In this document: positions 54,426 through 62,964 of the stretch, piece after piece | How positions within the stretch are numbered: position 1 is the stretch's first letter | How the letters are laid out: each line of letters opens with the position of its first letter | From: Buchananella sp. 14KM1171 | Lineage (GTDB): Bacteria > Actinomycetota > Actinomycetes > Actinomycetales > Actinomycetaceae | Length of the DNA: 64,000 nucleotides | Direction: 5' to 3' | Assembly: GCF_041380365.1 (NCBI RefSeq) | Contig: NZ_CP159981.1 | Location: 682,001-746,000, forward strand | Notes under the pieces: generated by a model | The model's input: only the letters and a program-made list of their open reading frames with translations | Told to the model about the DNA's origin: nothing | Database searches by the model: none | Made by a program: the position numbers and the translations under genes

Positions 54426-54469
54426 GTGGCCGACGTTCCTCCTGGCCGGGAGGAGCGTCGGCCACTTTC
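54426..54469 (+). terminator. Terminator with GTGGCCGACG stem
   Basis: GTGGCCGACG (54426-54435) pairs perfectly with CGTCGGCCAC (54456-54465); an inner CTCCT/GGGAG stem extends it. TTTC follows. It shares GGCCGACGTTCCTCCTG with the hairpin at 61827. Confidence 0.75.
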
Positions 54470-54525
54470 ATGCCCGACCGCAGCTAGACAACTCCGCGCG
54501 GTAGGGGCGGGCACTTGGGCTATCC

Positions 54526-55056
54526 CAACTAGACGTTCGCGTCCCCAACTCGACGTTCGGCACCCCAACTAGACGTTCGACACCTCAACTCGACGTTCGA
54601 CACCTCAACTCGACGTTCGCGCCCTCAACTAGACGTTCGGCACCCCAACTCGACGTTCCAGACCGGGAAAACGTCTAGATTCACCCCCAAACGTCGAGAT
54701 TCGAGACACCATGCCCACGCAACCACCCCCACCCACCAAACCCCAACTAGACGTTCGACACCTCAACTCGACGTTCGGCACCCCAACTCGACGTTCGGCA
54801 CCCCAACTCGACGTTCCAGACCGGGAAAACGTCTAGATTCACCCCCAAACGTCGAGATGAAGCCACAAACGTCGAAATTCAAGACACCATGCCCACGCAA
54901 CCACCCCCACCCACCAAACCCCAACTAGACGTTCGACACCTCAACTCGACGTTCGCGCCCTCAACTAGACGTTCGCGACCCCAACTCGACGTTCCAGACC
55001 AGGAAAACGTCTAGATTCACCCCCAAACGTCGAGATGAAGCCACAAACGTCGAGAT
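54526..55056. repeat. 20-nt-phased array of CAACT(A/C)GACGTT sites in three blocks
   Basis: Forward sites CAACT(A/C)GACGTTC start at 54526, 54546, 54566, 54586, 54606, 54626, 54646; 54744, 54764, 54784, 54804; 54922, 54942, 54962, 54982. Reverse sites ACGTC(T/G)(A)GAT start at 54671, 54691; 54829, 54849, 54869; 55007, 55027, 55047. All within-block spacings are exactly 20 nt. Blocks are separated by a conserved 42-nt spacer rich in CCACCC (54701-54742 and 54879-54920). No open reading frame is plausible in 54411-55078; the region lies between two convergent genes. Confidence 0.95.
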
Positions 55057-55078
55057 GGGAGACCCGCCGCCCGGGCCG

Positions 55079-55888
55079 CTAGAGCGCGTAGGTGACGGAC
55101 ATGGGGGCGTGGTCAGAAAAGCGCTCGGCGTTGGTCTGCGCGCGCTCCACCGCGTAGTCCGTGGCGGCCTGCGCTAGGCCCGGGCTGACGAAGTGGTAGT
55201 CGATGCGCCACCCGGCGTTGTTGTCGAAGGCCCGCCCGCGCCAGGACCACCAGGTATAGGGGCCTTGCTCGGGCCCGTGCAGCTGACGCACCGCGTCCAC
55301 CAGCCCGGTGGACAGCCAGCGCTCCAGGTAGGCGATCTCCTGGTCCAACACGCCCGCAGTCTTGTTGTGGTTGGGCTTCCAGTTCTTGATGTCCAGCGGG
55401 GTCATGGCCACGTTGAAGTCGCCGGCCACCAGCAGTTCGCGCCGACCGGCCTCGACGTCGGCGACCAGCTGGGCCAGCCGCTCGGTGACCCGATCCAGGT
55501 GGTGGTACTTCGCGTCCATCTTCTCCGTCCCGGCCTCCCCGGAGTGCAGGTAGGCGCTGACAACGGTGAGCGGAACGTCGCGCCCGGGGAGCGGCAAATC
55601 CACCTCCAGCCAGCGGCCGGTGTCAACGGGAAGCTCGTCGGGGTAGGCGCCGTCGCGCACCGCCAGGGGCACTACCCGGCTTGCCACGGCCACGCCGGCG
55701 CGGCCCTTGATCTGGCAGACGGACTCCGCCACATGCCAGCCCTCCCCCAGGTGCTGAGCGGCCGTGCCCTGCGGGGCGCGCACCTCCTGCAGCAACAGGA
55801 CGTCCGGGGCGGAAGCGGCCAGCCACTGCTCCATGCCGCGACGGTACGCGGCGCGCACCCCGTTAACGTTCACCGTGGTGATCTTCAT
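55079..55888 (-). CDS. exoA: Exodeoxyribonuclease III family AP endonuclease
   Basis: 269-residue nuclease of base-excision repair. TVNVNGVRAA near the N-terminus, VLLLQEVRAPQG near 31 (metal Glu), VSAYLHSGE near 110, LVAGDFNVAMTPLDIKN near 155 (catalytic Asp, Asn), GWRIDYHFVS near 227 and FSDHAPMSVTY at the C-terminus (catalytic His) are complete. A GGAAAG precedes the ATG. Its stop lies directly against the end of the phased array. Confidence 0.94.
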   Translation of the reverse strand: MKITTVNVNGVRAAYRRGMEQWLAASAPDVLLLQEVRAPQGTAAQHLGEGWHVAESVCQIKGRAGVAVASRVVPLAVRDGAYPDELPVDTGRWLEVDLPLPGRDVPLTVVSAYLHSGEAGTEKMDAKYHHLDRVTERLAQLVADVEAGRRELLVAGDFNVAMTPLDIKNWKPNHNKTAGVLDQEIAYLERWLSTGLVDAVRQLHGPEQGPYTWWSWRGRAFDNNAGWRIDYHFVSPGLAQAATDYAVERAQTNAERFSDHAPMSVTYAL

Positions 55889-55914
55889 CCGTCTACTTTC
55901 CGTTCTTCCAAAAA

Positions 55915-55952
55915 TGGGTGCCGGGGGCGGGGTAAACCACCCCGCCCCCGGC
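55915..55952 (-). terminator. Terminator of the glyA-folD operon
   Basis: 14-bp perfect stem (55920-55933 with 55939-55952) followed on the minus strand by ACCCATTTTTGG; lies 10 bases after the folD stop. Confidence 0.85.
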
Positions 55953-55961
55953 CGCGTTCAA

Positions 55962-56879
55962 TCAGTTGGCGGCGCGCTCGGCGGCATCCACCACGTTCGC
56001 CAGGAGCATCGCCCGGGTCATGGGCCCCACCCCGCCCGGGTTGGGCGAGAGCGCGCTGGCCACGGCGTCCACGCCGGGGGCCACGTCACCGCTCAGCTTG
56101 GCCTTGCCCGTGACCGGGTCCTCCACGCGGGAGACACCCACGTCCAGCACCACCGCGCCGGGCTTGACCATCTCCGGGGTGACGATGCCCGCCACTCCGG
56201 CGGCAGCCACGATCACGTCAGCGCCGCGCACGTGCGCCGCCAGGTCGGCGGTACCCGTGTGGGTGAGCACCGGGGTGGCGTTGCAGTCGCGGCGGGTGAG
56301 CAGCAGGCCGATCGAGCGACCCACCGTCGTGCCGCGCCCGATCACCACCACGTCCTTGCCACGCAGCGAGATGTCGTAGCGGTCCAGGATCTCCAGCACC
56401 GCGCGCGGGGTGCACGGCAGCGGGGAGGTGACCGGCTCGTTCACACGCAAAACCAGGCGCCCCAGGTTGGTCGGGTGCAGGCCGTCGGCGTCCTTGGCCG
56501 GGTCGATCCGCTCCAGCACGGCGTTCGTGTCGATGCCCTTGGGCAGCGGCAGCTGAACGATGTAGCCGGTGCAGGCCGGGTCGGCGTTGAGGCGGTCGAT
56601 CGCCGCCTCAACGTCCGCCTGGGTGGCGTCCGCCGGCAGGTCCTCGCGAATCGAGGCGATGCCCACCTCCGCGCAGTCGCGGTGCTTGCCCGCCACGTAG
56701 GCCACCGAGCCCGGGTCCTGGCCCACCAGGACCGTGCCCAGACCAGGCTGGATGCCGCGCTCGCGCAGCACCGCCACGCGCTGGGCCAGTTCCGCCTTGA
56801 CGATGCCCGCCAGGGCCTTGCCGTCCAGCCGCAGGGCGCCGGCCGGGAAGTACTCGTGGGGAAGCTGAGCCACCATCAC
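55962..56879 (-). CDS. folD: Bifunctional methylene-THF dehydrogenase/methenyl-THF cyclohydrolase
   Basis: 305-residue enzyme interconverting 5,10-methylene-THF and 10-formyl-THF. Catalytic region [23 protein letters not shown] near residue 50 with the Tyr-Lys pair, [13 protein letters not shown] near 103, [10 protein letters not shown] near 128, [12 protein letters not shown] (NADP loop) near 175 and [23 protein letters not shown] at the end (quoted in part). GTG start overlaps glyA by GTGA. Both genes are behind the ZTP riboswitch. Confidence 0.95.
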   Translation of the reverse strand: MMVAQLPHEYFPAGALRLDGKALAGIVKAELAQRVAVLRERGIQPGLGTVLVGQDPGSVAYVAGKHRDCAEVGIASIREDLPADATQADVEAAIDRLNADPACTGYIVQLPLPKGIDTNAVLERIDPAKDADGLHPTNLGRLVLRVNEPVTSPLPCTPRAVLEILDRYDISLRGKDVVVIGRGTTVGRSIGLLLTRRDCNATPVLTHTGTADLAAHVRGADVIVAAAGVAGIVTPEMVKPGAVVLDVGVSRVEDPVTGKAKLSGDVAPGVDAVASALSPNPGGVGPMTRAMLLANVVDAAERAAN

Positions 56880-58162
56880 AGCCCCGGGTACAGCGGGAAG
56901 GCCTCGGTGAGGGCGTCCACGCGCTTGCGCAGACCGGCCACGTCGACGTCGCCACCGGAGGCGCCGGCCACCAGGGCGGTGGCGATGATGTCAGCCACCT
57001 CGGTGAACTCGGCGGCGCCGAAGCCGCGGGTGGCCAGGGCCGGGGCACCGATGCGCAGGCCGGAGGTGACGCGCGGCGGGCGCGGGTCGAACGGCACCGC
57101 GTTGCGGTTGACGGTGATGCCCACGGAGTGCAGCAGGTCCTCGGCCTGCTGGCCGTCCAGCACGGAGTTGCGCAGGTCAACCAGCACCAGGTGCACGTCG
57201 GTGCCACCGGTCAGGACCGTGATGCCGGCCGCCTTGACGTCGTCGGCCACCAGGCGCTGGGCGATCAGCTGGGCGCCCTCCAGGGTGCGGCGCTGGCGGT
57301 CCTTGAAGCCCTCGCCGGCAGCGATCTTGAAGGCGACCGCCTTCGCCGCCACGGCGTGCATGAGCGGGCCGCCCTGCTGGCCCGGGAACACCGCAGAGTC
57401 CAACATCTTGCCGAACTTCTCCGCGTCGCGGGACAGGATCAGGCCGGAGCGCGGGCCGCCTATGGTCTTGTGGACCGTAGAGGAGGTGACGTCAGACAGC
57501 GGCACCGGGTTGGGGTGCAGGCCGGCGGCCACCAGGCCCGCGAAGTGGGCCATGTCGGTCCACAGGTAGGCGCCCACCTCGTCGGCGATGGAGCGGAAGG
57601 CCTCGAAGTCCAGGTGGCGCGGGTAGGCGGACCAGCCGGCGATGATCACCTTGGGGCGCACCGCCAGGGCCTGCTCGCGCACCTTGTCCATGTCGATCAG
57701 GTGCGTGTCCTCTTCCACCCCGTAGGCGTGAACGTCGTACAAACGGCCGGAGAAGTTGATCTTCATGCCGTGGGTGAGGTGGCCGCCGTGGGCCAGGGAC
57801 AGGCCCAGAATCGGGTCACCCGGGCGGATCAGGGCGTGCAGCACGGCCGCGTTCGCCTGGGCACCGGAGTGGGGTTGGACGTTGGCGTACTCGGCGCCGA
57901 ACAGGGACTTGGCGCGCTCGATCGCCAGCGACTCGGCGCGGTCCACCTCCTCGCAGCCGCCGTAGTAGCGGCGGCCCGGGTAGCCCTCCGCGTACTTGTT
58001 GGTCAGCACGCTGCCCTGGCACTCCAGCACCGCGCGGGGAACAAAGTTCTCACTGGCGATCATCTCCAGCGTGCCGCGCTGACGGGACAGCTCGCCCGTC
58101 AAGACTGCGGCGATGTCCGGGTCAAGCTCTGCTAGGGGGGCGTTGAGTTCGTTGTTGCTCAC
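56876..58162 (-). CDS. glyA: Serine hydroxymethyltransferase
   Basis: 428-residue PLP enzyme transferring the serine hydroxymethyl group to [28 protein letters not shown] near residue 40, [12 protein letters not shown] near 122, [19 protein letters not shown] near 195 (with DMAHFAGL), and the PLP Lys motif [16 protein letters not shown] near 227. AGGAGG seven bases before the GTG fixes the start. The mRNA leader contains a ZTP riboswitch, which couples glyA and folD to 10-formyl-THF status. Confidence 0.96.
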   Translation of the reverse strand: MSNNELNAPLAELDPDIAAVLTGELSRQRGTLEMIASENFVPRAVLECQGSVLTNKYAEGYPGRRYYGGCEEVDRAESLAIERAKSLFGAEYANVQPHSGAQANAAVLHALIRPGDPILGLSLAHGGHLTHGMKINFSGRLYDVHAYGVEEDTHLIDMDKVREQALAVRPKVIIAGWSAYPRHLDFEAFRSIADEVGAYLWTDMAHFAGLVAAGLHPNPVPLSDVTSSTVHKTIGGPRSGLILSRDAEKFGKMLDSAVFPGQQGGPLMHAVAAKAVAFKIAAGEGFKDRQRRTLEGAQLIAQRLVADDVKAAGITVLTGGTDVHLVLVDLRNSVLDGQQAEDLLHSVGITVNRNAVPFDPRPPRVTSGLRIGAPALATRGFGAAEFTEVADIIATALVAGASGGDVDVAGLRKRVDALTEAFPLYPGL

Positions 58163-58209
58163 TGAGAATCCTCCTGCGGGCGGCGCCCAAAAGGGCGGCT
58201 ACTGAACGC

Positions 58210-58299
58210 GCAGCGGCCCAGGCGGGCGACCGAAACGCTACTTCAGGTGTCGCTCCCCGGTGGTAACCCACCTTCGCCAGTCACGACGCCGCCAGCCTA
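58210..58299 (-). promoter_or_regulatory. ZTP (pfl) riboswitch and its promoter, controlling glyA-folD
   Basis: Reading the minus strand, CGATAGGCT (-10 at 58299-58294) is followed six bases later by GTCGTGACTGGCGA, then GTGGGTTACCACCGGGGAGC and, after a variable stretch, CGCCCGCCTGGGCC (58228-58215). These are the conserved halves of the ZTP/ZMP riboswitch, a known regulator of glyA and folD. The start of transcription would coincide with the aptamer's 5' end. Downstream a short GCCC-TTTT-GGGC hairpin lies before the AGGAGG, a possible expression platform. Confidence 0.93.
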
Positions 58300-58407
58300 T
58301 CGCAGAAACCGCCCCAAACCGCGCCCGGACCGGCGTGCACGGGCGTCAAACGAGAGAGGCTCAGATCACGATTTGGCCACACTCAGCTCAGAAAACGACA
58401 ACCGCCA

Positions 58408-58462
58408 TTGACTCCAAGGAGAAGTAGGGCACACTAAAGCACGTTCTACCGGGCAACCGGTA
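58408..58462 (+). promoter_or_regulatory. Promoter and dyad operator of the sugar ABC operon
   Basis: TTGACT (58408-58413), 16 bp, CACACT (58430-58435). Twelve bases later TACCGGGCAACCGGTA (58447-58462) is a dyad, TACCGG-N4-CCGGTA, placed to block transcription. A LacI- or ROK-type repressor is plausible. Nothing else is seen between 58300 and 58517. Confidence 0.5.
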
Positions 58463-58517
58463 ACTCCCTCTCGGGGTATCACCGGGAGAAACAACGACGT
58501 TTCAAGGAGACTCAACA

Positions 58518-59828
58518 ATGCGCAAGCTCGCTGCAGTTGCCACCATTGCTGCCGTCAGCATGACCCTCGCCGCCTGCTCCGGTGGCGGTTCCAAGGACGC
58601 TGCTCCCAAGGAGGACGTGGCCAAGGTTGACGAGACCGCCGCGACCGAGGTCAACGTCATGACCTGGTGGGAGGCCGGTTCCGAGAAGCTCGGCCTGGAC
58701 GCCCTGGTCGGTGTGCTCAACACCCAGTTCCCGGACATCGAGTTCAAGAACGCCGCTGTTGCCGGTGGTGGTGGCTCTCAGGCCAAGCAGAAGCTCGCCG
58801 CTGACCTCGCTGCGCACAACGCTCCCGACACCTTCCAGGCCCACGCCGGTGCCGAGCTGAACGACTACATCGAGGCCGGCCAGATCGCCGACGTCTCCAA
58901 CCTGTACGACGAGTTCGGTCTGCGCGAGGCCTTCCCGGCCACCCTGCTGGACCGCCTGACCGTTGACGGCAAGATCTACTCCATCCCCTCCAACGTGCAC
59001 CGCGCCAACGTTGTGTGGGCCAACCCGGCCGTGCTGACCGCCGCTGGCCTGGACCCGGCCAAGGCTCCGGCTGACCTGGACGCCTGGATCGCCGACATGG
59101 AGAAGATCAAGGCCGCCGGCAAGACCCCGATCACGGTTGGTATGGCCTGGACCCAGCTGCACCTGCTGGAGACCATCCTGATCGCCGACCTGGGCGTTGA
59201 GGGCTACAACGGCCTGTGGGACGGCACCACCGACTGGGCCTCCGCTGACGTGACCAAGGCTCTGCAGCACTTCGAGAAGATCATGTCCCTGTCCGACGCC
59301 TCCCTCCACAACGAGGACTGGCAGCCGGCCCTGCAGCCCGTCATCGACGGCACCGCCGCCTACAACGTGATGGGTGACTGGGCCCTGTCCGCCTACGACG
59401 AGGCTGGCAAGAAGGCCGGCACCGACTACATCTACTTCCCGGTTCCGGGCACCGACGGCATCTTCGACTTCCTGGCTGACTCCTTCACCCTGCCGGTGGA
59501 CGCCAAGAACGTTGCTGGCGCCAAGGCTTGGATGAAGACCATCTCCTCGCCCGAGGGCCAGGTCGCGTTCAACACCGTCAAGGGCTCCATCCCGGCTCGC
59601 TCCGACCTGTCTGCTGACCAGATCGCGATGTTCTCCGAGTACCAGCAGAACGCCATGAAGTCCTTCGGTAGCGACACCATCGTCTCCTCCGTGGCTCACG
59701 GCGCCGCCGCCTCCGTGACCGTCTCCTCCGCGATCTCCGACGCGATGAAGAAGTTCACCGAGGGCGCCACCGACGTTGCCGGTTTCCAGGCCGAGCTTGT
59801 CGAGGCCACCAAGGGCCTGAAGAAGTAA
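58518..59828 (+). CDS. Sugar ABC transporter substrate-binding lipoprotein
   Basis: 436-residue family 1 extracellular binding protein. Lipobox LAAC (SMTLAACSGGG). The mature sequence VNVMTWWEAGSEKLGLDAL, FKNAAVAGGGGSQAKQKLAADLA, IPSNVHRANVVWANPAVL and AYNVMGDWALSAYDEAGKKAGTDY follow the pattern of glucose/mannose-binding GtsA-type proteins (fragments quoted). GGAG precedes the ATG and expression is probably high; codon use is strongly biased (GCC/CTG/AAG). First gene of an importer operon whose ATPase is not encoded here, so a shared MsiK-like ATPase is expected. Confidence 0.9.
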   Translation: MRKLAAVATIAAVSMTLAACSGGGSKDAAPKEDVAKVDETAATEVNVMTWWEAGSEKLGLDALVGVLNTQFPDIEFKNAAVAGGGGSQAKQKLAADLAAHNAPDTFQAHAGAELNDYIEAGQIADVSNLYDEFGLREAFPATLLDRLTVDGKIYSIPSNVHRANVVWANPAVLTAAGLDPAKAPADLDAWIADMEKIKAAGKTPITVGMAWTQLHLLETILIADLGVEGYNGLWDGTTDWASADVTKALQHFEKIMSLSDASLHNEDWQPALQPVIDGTAAYNVMGDWALSAYDEAGKKAGTDYIYFPVPGTDGIFDFLADSFTLPVDAKNVAGAKAWMKTISSPEGQVAFNTVKGSIPARSDLSADQIAMFSEYQQNAMKSFGSDTIVSSVAHGAAASVTVSSAISDAMKKFTEGATDVAGFQAELVEATKGLKK

Positions 59829-59836
59829 TGTGGATC

Positions 59837-59864
59837 CCGGGGGGCGGTTACCTCCGCCCCCCGG
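59837..59864 (+). terminator. Hairpin 1 between binding protein and permease
   Basis: 11-bp perfect stem CCGGGGGGCGG with a six-base loop, eight bases after the stop. With the next hairpin it probably attenuates permease expression. Confidence 0.65.
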
Positions 59865-59884
59865 CCCCTTGCTATCTCGAGACT

Positions 59885-59916
59885 GCGCTGGGGCGATCGT
59901 TTGATCGCCCCAGCGC
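59885..59916 (+). terminator. Hairpin 2 between binding protein and permease
   Basis: 14-bp perfect stem GCGCTGGGGCGATC with loop GTTT. It may be a processing or stabilising element for the binding-protein mRNA. Confidence 0.6.
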
Positions 59917-59937
59917 CGCTTACGGAAGGTTCTTCCA

Positions 59938-60903
59938 ATGAGTAAGGAAAATGCGTCCAAGACTGCGACGCGACAGGTGAAGAAGTCCAAGCTCACTTGG
60001 ACTCACATTCGCCAGTGGGGACCGGGCCTGCTCCTGATCTCCCCCTCCCTGTTCCTGGTGGGCGTGTTCGTGTACGGCATGATCGGCACCAACATCTTCA
60101 CCTCCATGACCGACAAGCACACGGTTGCTCAGGCGAACGGTGTCAAGCCGTGGAAGACGGTTGGCCTGGACAACTTCGTTGCCCTGTTCAAGGACGACGA
60201 CTTCCAGCACTCGCTGATCAACCTGATGCTTTTCACCGTCGTGTTCCTGGTCGGCACCCTGGTGCTCGGCTTCCTGTGGGCATGGCTGCTGGACAAGCCG
60301 CTGCGCGGTGAGTCCATTTTCCGTTCCATCTTCCTGTTCCCGATGGCCGTTTCCTTCGTGGCCTCCGGTGTGGTGTGGCGCTGGCTGCTCAACACCGCCA
60401 CGGGTGAGAAGGCCACGGGCCTGAACCGTCTGTTCCAAATGGTCGGGTTGGGCTTCCTGGAGAACGGGTGGACCCGGAACCTGACCTGGGGCATTTTGGC
60501 CATCGCCATTCCCGCCATCTGGCAGCTGGCGGGTTACGTGATGGCCTTGTTCCTGGCCGGTTTCCGTGGCATCCCGGACGAGCTGCGTGAGGCCGCCCGC
60601 GTGGACGGCGCCTCGGAGTGGCAGCTCTACCGCCGCATCATCTTCCCGCAGCTGGCGCCCGTGGCCCTGTCTGCGGTCGTGATCATCGGGCACATGTCGC
60701 TGAAGTCCTTCGACTTGATCATGTCCATCACGGACCAGCGCAACTACTCCACCAAGGTTCCTGCGATCGACATGTACAACTTCCTGACCGCAGGTGACCG
60801 GGCCAACGCCGCCGCCGTGGGTGTGATCCTGCTGGCGATCGTGGCGATCCTGGTGGTGCCCTACCTGATCCACGACGCTAAGAGCAGCAAGGAGAACCGA
60901 TGA
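59938..60903 (+). CDS. Sugar ABC transporter permease (MalF/GtsB-type)
   Basis: 321-residue permease with six membrane helices (LLLISPSLFLVGVFVYGMIG first). The EAA loop ELREAARVDGASEWQLYRRIIFPQL near residue 220 (quoted as ELREAARVDGAS) is the ATPase contact. GGAAGG lies eight bases before the ATG. Overlaps the next permease by ATGA. Confidence 0.92.
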   Translation: MSKENASKTATRQVKKSKLTWTHIRQWGPGLLLISPSLFLVGVFVYGMIGTNIFTSMTDKHTVAQANGVKPWKTVGLDNFVALFKDDDFQHSLINLMLFTVVFLVGTLVLGFLWAWLLDKPLRGESIFRSIFLFPMAVSFVASGVVWRWLLNTATGEKATGLNRLFQMVGLGFLENGWTRNLTWGILAIAIPAIWQLAGYVMALFLAGFRGIPDELREAARVDGASEWQLYRRIIFPQLAPVALSAVVIIGHMSLKSFDLIMSITDQRNYSTKVPAIDMYNFLTAGDRANAAAVGVILLAIVAILVVPYLIHDAKSSKENR

Positions 60904-61805
60904 GCGCCGCGACCACCAAGCAGGCCAAGCTCGCCAAGATCGCGAAGAAGAAGAGCATGGACCAGGAGTCCGTGGTTTCTAAGTCGATCCGCTACGCCCT
61001 GCTCATCTTCTCCCTGGCCGTGGTCCTCATCCCGGTCTATGTCCTGATCATCACGTCCTTCAAGGGGCTTGGTGACGCCGACCCGTCCCGCACGTGGTTC
61101 CTGCCGCAGTCGTGGGAGTTCGGCAACTGGTCCAAGGCCTGGGACTCCCTGGCCGAGCCGCTGTTGCGCACGTTCATGCTGGTGATCCCGTCCTCGCTGA
61201 TCTCGGCGATGCTGGGCTCGATGAACGGTTTCGTGCTCTCCAAGTGGCGTTTCCCGGGTGCGAACGTGGTGTTCACGCTGATCCTGTTCGGCATGTTCAT
61301 CCCGTACCAGGCCGTGATGATCCCGCTGCTCCAGATGATTCTGGACCTGGCGGCCAACCTGCCCGACCCGTCCGCCATTCAGGGCATTCCCACCCTGATC
61401 GTGCTGCACGTGGTTTACGGTATTCCGATCACCACGCTGATCTTCCGCAACTACTACGAGTCGGTTCCGACCGAGCTGATTGAGGCGGCTCGCGTGGACG
61501 GCGCCGGCATGCTGCGCACCTACTTCAGTGTGGTGCTGCCGATCTCCATCCCGTCCTTCGTGGTGGTGCTGATCTGGCAGTTCACGAGCGCGTGGAACGA
61601 CTTCCTCTTCGCGTTGTTCTTCAGCTCGTCCAGCAACGGCCCGGTCACCCTGGCGTTGAACAACTTGGCGCGCGCCTCCATCCTGGCGGACTACGGTGCG
61701 TCCATGGCTGGCGCGGTCATCACCTCTCTGCCGACGTTGATTGTCTACATCCTGTTGGGCAAGTACTTCGTGGGTGGTCTGATGTCCGGTTCGGTGAAGG
61801 GCTAG
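60900..61805 (+). CDS. Sugar ABC transporter permease (MalG/GtsC-type)
   Basis: 301-residue inner-membrane permease, second half of the heterodimeric channel. EAA loop ELIEAARVDGAGMLRTYFSVVLP (first part quoted in family comparison: ELIEAARVDGAG) near residue 195, six membrane helices, and the typical ending GKYFVGGLMSGSVKG. The ATG overlaps the upstream permease. No ATPase gene follows; the operon ends at the hairpin at 61827. Confidence 0.92.
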   Translation: MSAATTKQAKLAKIAKKKSMDQESVVSKSIRYALLIFSLAVVLIPVYVLIITSFKGLGDADPSRTWFLPQSWEFGNWSKAWDSLAEPLLRTFMLVIPSSLISAMLGSMNGFVLSKWRFPGANVVFTLILFGMFIPYQAVMIPLLQMILDLAANLPDPSAIQGIPTLIVLHVVYGIPITTLIFRNYYESVPTELIEAARVDGAGMLRTYFSVVLPISIPSFVVVLIWQFTSAWNDFLFALFFSSSSNGPVTLALNNLARASILADYGASMAGAVITSLPTLIVYILLGKYFVGGLMSGSVKG

Positions 61806-61826
61806 CCCCTCCCCCGCCGGTCTTTG

Positions 61827-61875
61827 AGCGGCCGACGTTCCTCCTGCTCGCTGCGAGGGACGTCGGCCGCTTCGT
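61827..61875 (+). terminator. Terminator with GCGGCCGACG stem
   Basis: AGCGGCCGACG (61827-61837) pairs with CGTCGGCCGCT (61861-61871) and TTCG follows. Its loop-side sequence TTCCTCCTG is shared with the terminator at 54426. Confidence 0.75.
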
Positions 61876-61991
61876 TTGCCCGCGCCCCGGTGGCGGACGA
61901 AAGAGCGCGGCACGGCTGGGCGGCGCGGGGCGTGCGGGCGTCAGGTACGCGGCGAGGTCGCGGGGGCGGCGGGCGGCCGACGTCGGCCACG

Positions 61992-62031
61992 AAAAGGCCG
62001 CCCCACCGGGCGTAAAACCCGGCGGGGCGGC
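61992..62031 (-). terminator. Terminator of purU
   Basis: 14-bp stem with one G-U (61997-62010 with 62018-62031) followed by CCTTTTCG on the minus strand, 14 bases after the purU stop. GCGGCCGACGTCGGCCAC at 61973-61990 is an additional palindrome just beyond it. Confidence 0.8.
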
Positions 62032-62045
62032 TGACAAACGGGCGG

Positions 62046-62897
62046 CTAGGCGAAGACCACGGTGCGGTTGCCGTTGAGCAGCACGCGGGACTCGCAGTGC
62101 CACTTCACGGCCTGGGCCAGCACCCGGCGCTCGACGTCCTGGCCGATGGAAACGAGCTCGGCCACAGAGTCGGCGTGGGTCACGCGGGCGACGTCCTGCT
62201 CGATGATCGGGCCCTCGTCGAGGTCGGCGGTGACGTAGTGGGCGGTGGCGCCGATGATCTTCACGCCCCGGTCGTGGGCCTGCGCGTAGGGGCGGGCGCC
62301 CTTGAAGGACGGCAGGAAGGAGTGGTGGATGTTGATGACGTTGCCGGCCAGCTCCTCGCAGACGCGGTCGGACAGCACCTGCATGTAGCGGGCCAGCACC
62401 ACCAGCTGCGCGTCCAGTTCCTTCACCAGGGCAAGCAGCTGGTCCTCGGCGGCGGCCTTCGTCTCCTTGCTCACCGGGATGTGGTGGAAGGGCACGCCGT
62501 AGAACTCGGCGATCGGGGCCAGGTCGGTGTGGTTGCCGATCACCGCCACCGGGTCGATGTCCAGGCCCTGCGAGCGGTGCCGGAACAACAGGTCGGTCAG
62601 GCAGTGCCCCTCCTTGGACACCATGAGGATCGTACGAACCGGCTGGCCCTGGGCCACCAGCTTGTAGTCCATGCCGAAGCGCTCCACCAGGCCCAGCATG
62701 CCGGCGTCAATGGCCTCCCGGGAGGTGTTCTCGATCTCCACGCGCATGAAGAAACGGCCCGTGTCCGGGTCGCCGAACTGCTGCGACTGCACGATGTTGC
62801 CGCCGTAGCCGGCGATCAGGCCCGTGACGGCGTGAACGATGCCGGGGCCATCGGGGCAAGAGAGCGTGAGAACAAGGGTGGGGTGGGAAACGGTCAT
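62046..62897 (-). CDS. purU: Formyltetrahydrofolate deformylase
   Basis: 283-residue enzyme hydrolysing 10-formyl-THF to formate and THF. N-terminal ACT domain (TLSCPDGPGIVHAVTGLIAGYGGNIV, in part) and the formyltransferase-like domain with GNHTDLAPIAEFYGVPFHHI, catalytic NIHHSFLPSFKGARPY (Asn, His) and IGATAHYVTADLDEGPIIEQD with the catalytic Asp. TAGGCT is exactly six bases before the ATG, indicating a leaderless mRNA. With glyA and folD nearby it balances one-carbon pools. Confidence 0.95.
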   Translation of the reverse strand: MTVSHPTLVLTLSCPDGPGIVHAVTGLIAGYGGNIVQSQQFGDPDTGRFFMRVEIENTSREAIDAGMLGLVERFGMDYKLVAQGQPVRTILMVSKEGHCLTDLLFRHRSQGLDIDPVAVIGNHTDLAPIAEFYGVPFHHIPVSKETKAAAEDQLLALVKELDAQLVVLARYMQVLSDRVCEELAGNVINIHHSFLPSFKGARPYAQAHDRGVKIIGATAHYVTADLDEGPIIEQDVARVTHADSVAELVSIGQDVERRVLAQAVKWHCESRVLLNGNRTVVFA

Positions 62898-62909
62898 GGC
62901 AAAAGCCTA
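62895..62909 (-). promoter_or_regulatory. Leaderless promoter, TAGGCT-N6-ATG
   Basis: On the minus strand TAGGCT (62909-62904), six bases, then the purU ATG (62897). No Shine-Dalgarno. Confidence 0.5.
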
Positions 62910-62964
62910 TCCTCGCCCGGGCAGGCAAGGACACCGTGCCCCGCCATCTGGAAAGATATTCCCC

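Noticed and set aside
54526..55056. CRISPR array
   Set aside because: Repeats are only ~13 nt at a 20-nt period, occur in both orientations and have no unique spacers; no cas genes are near.
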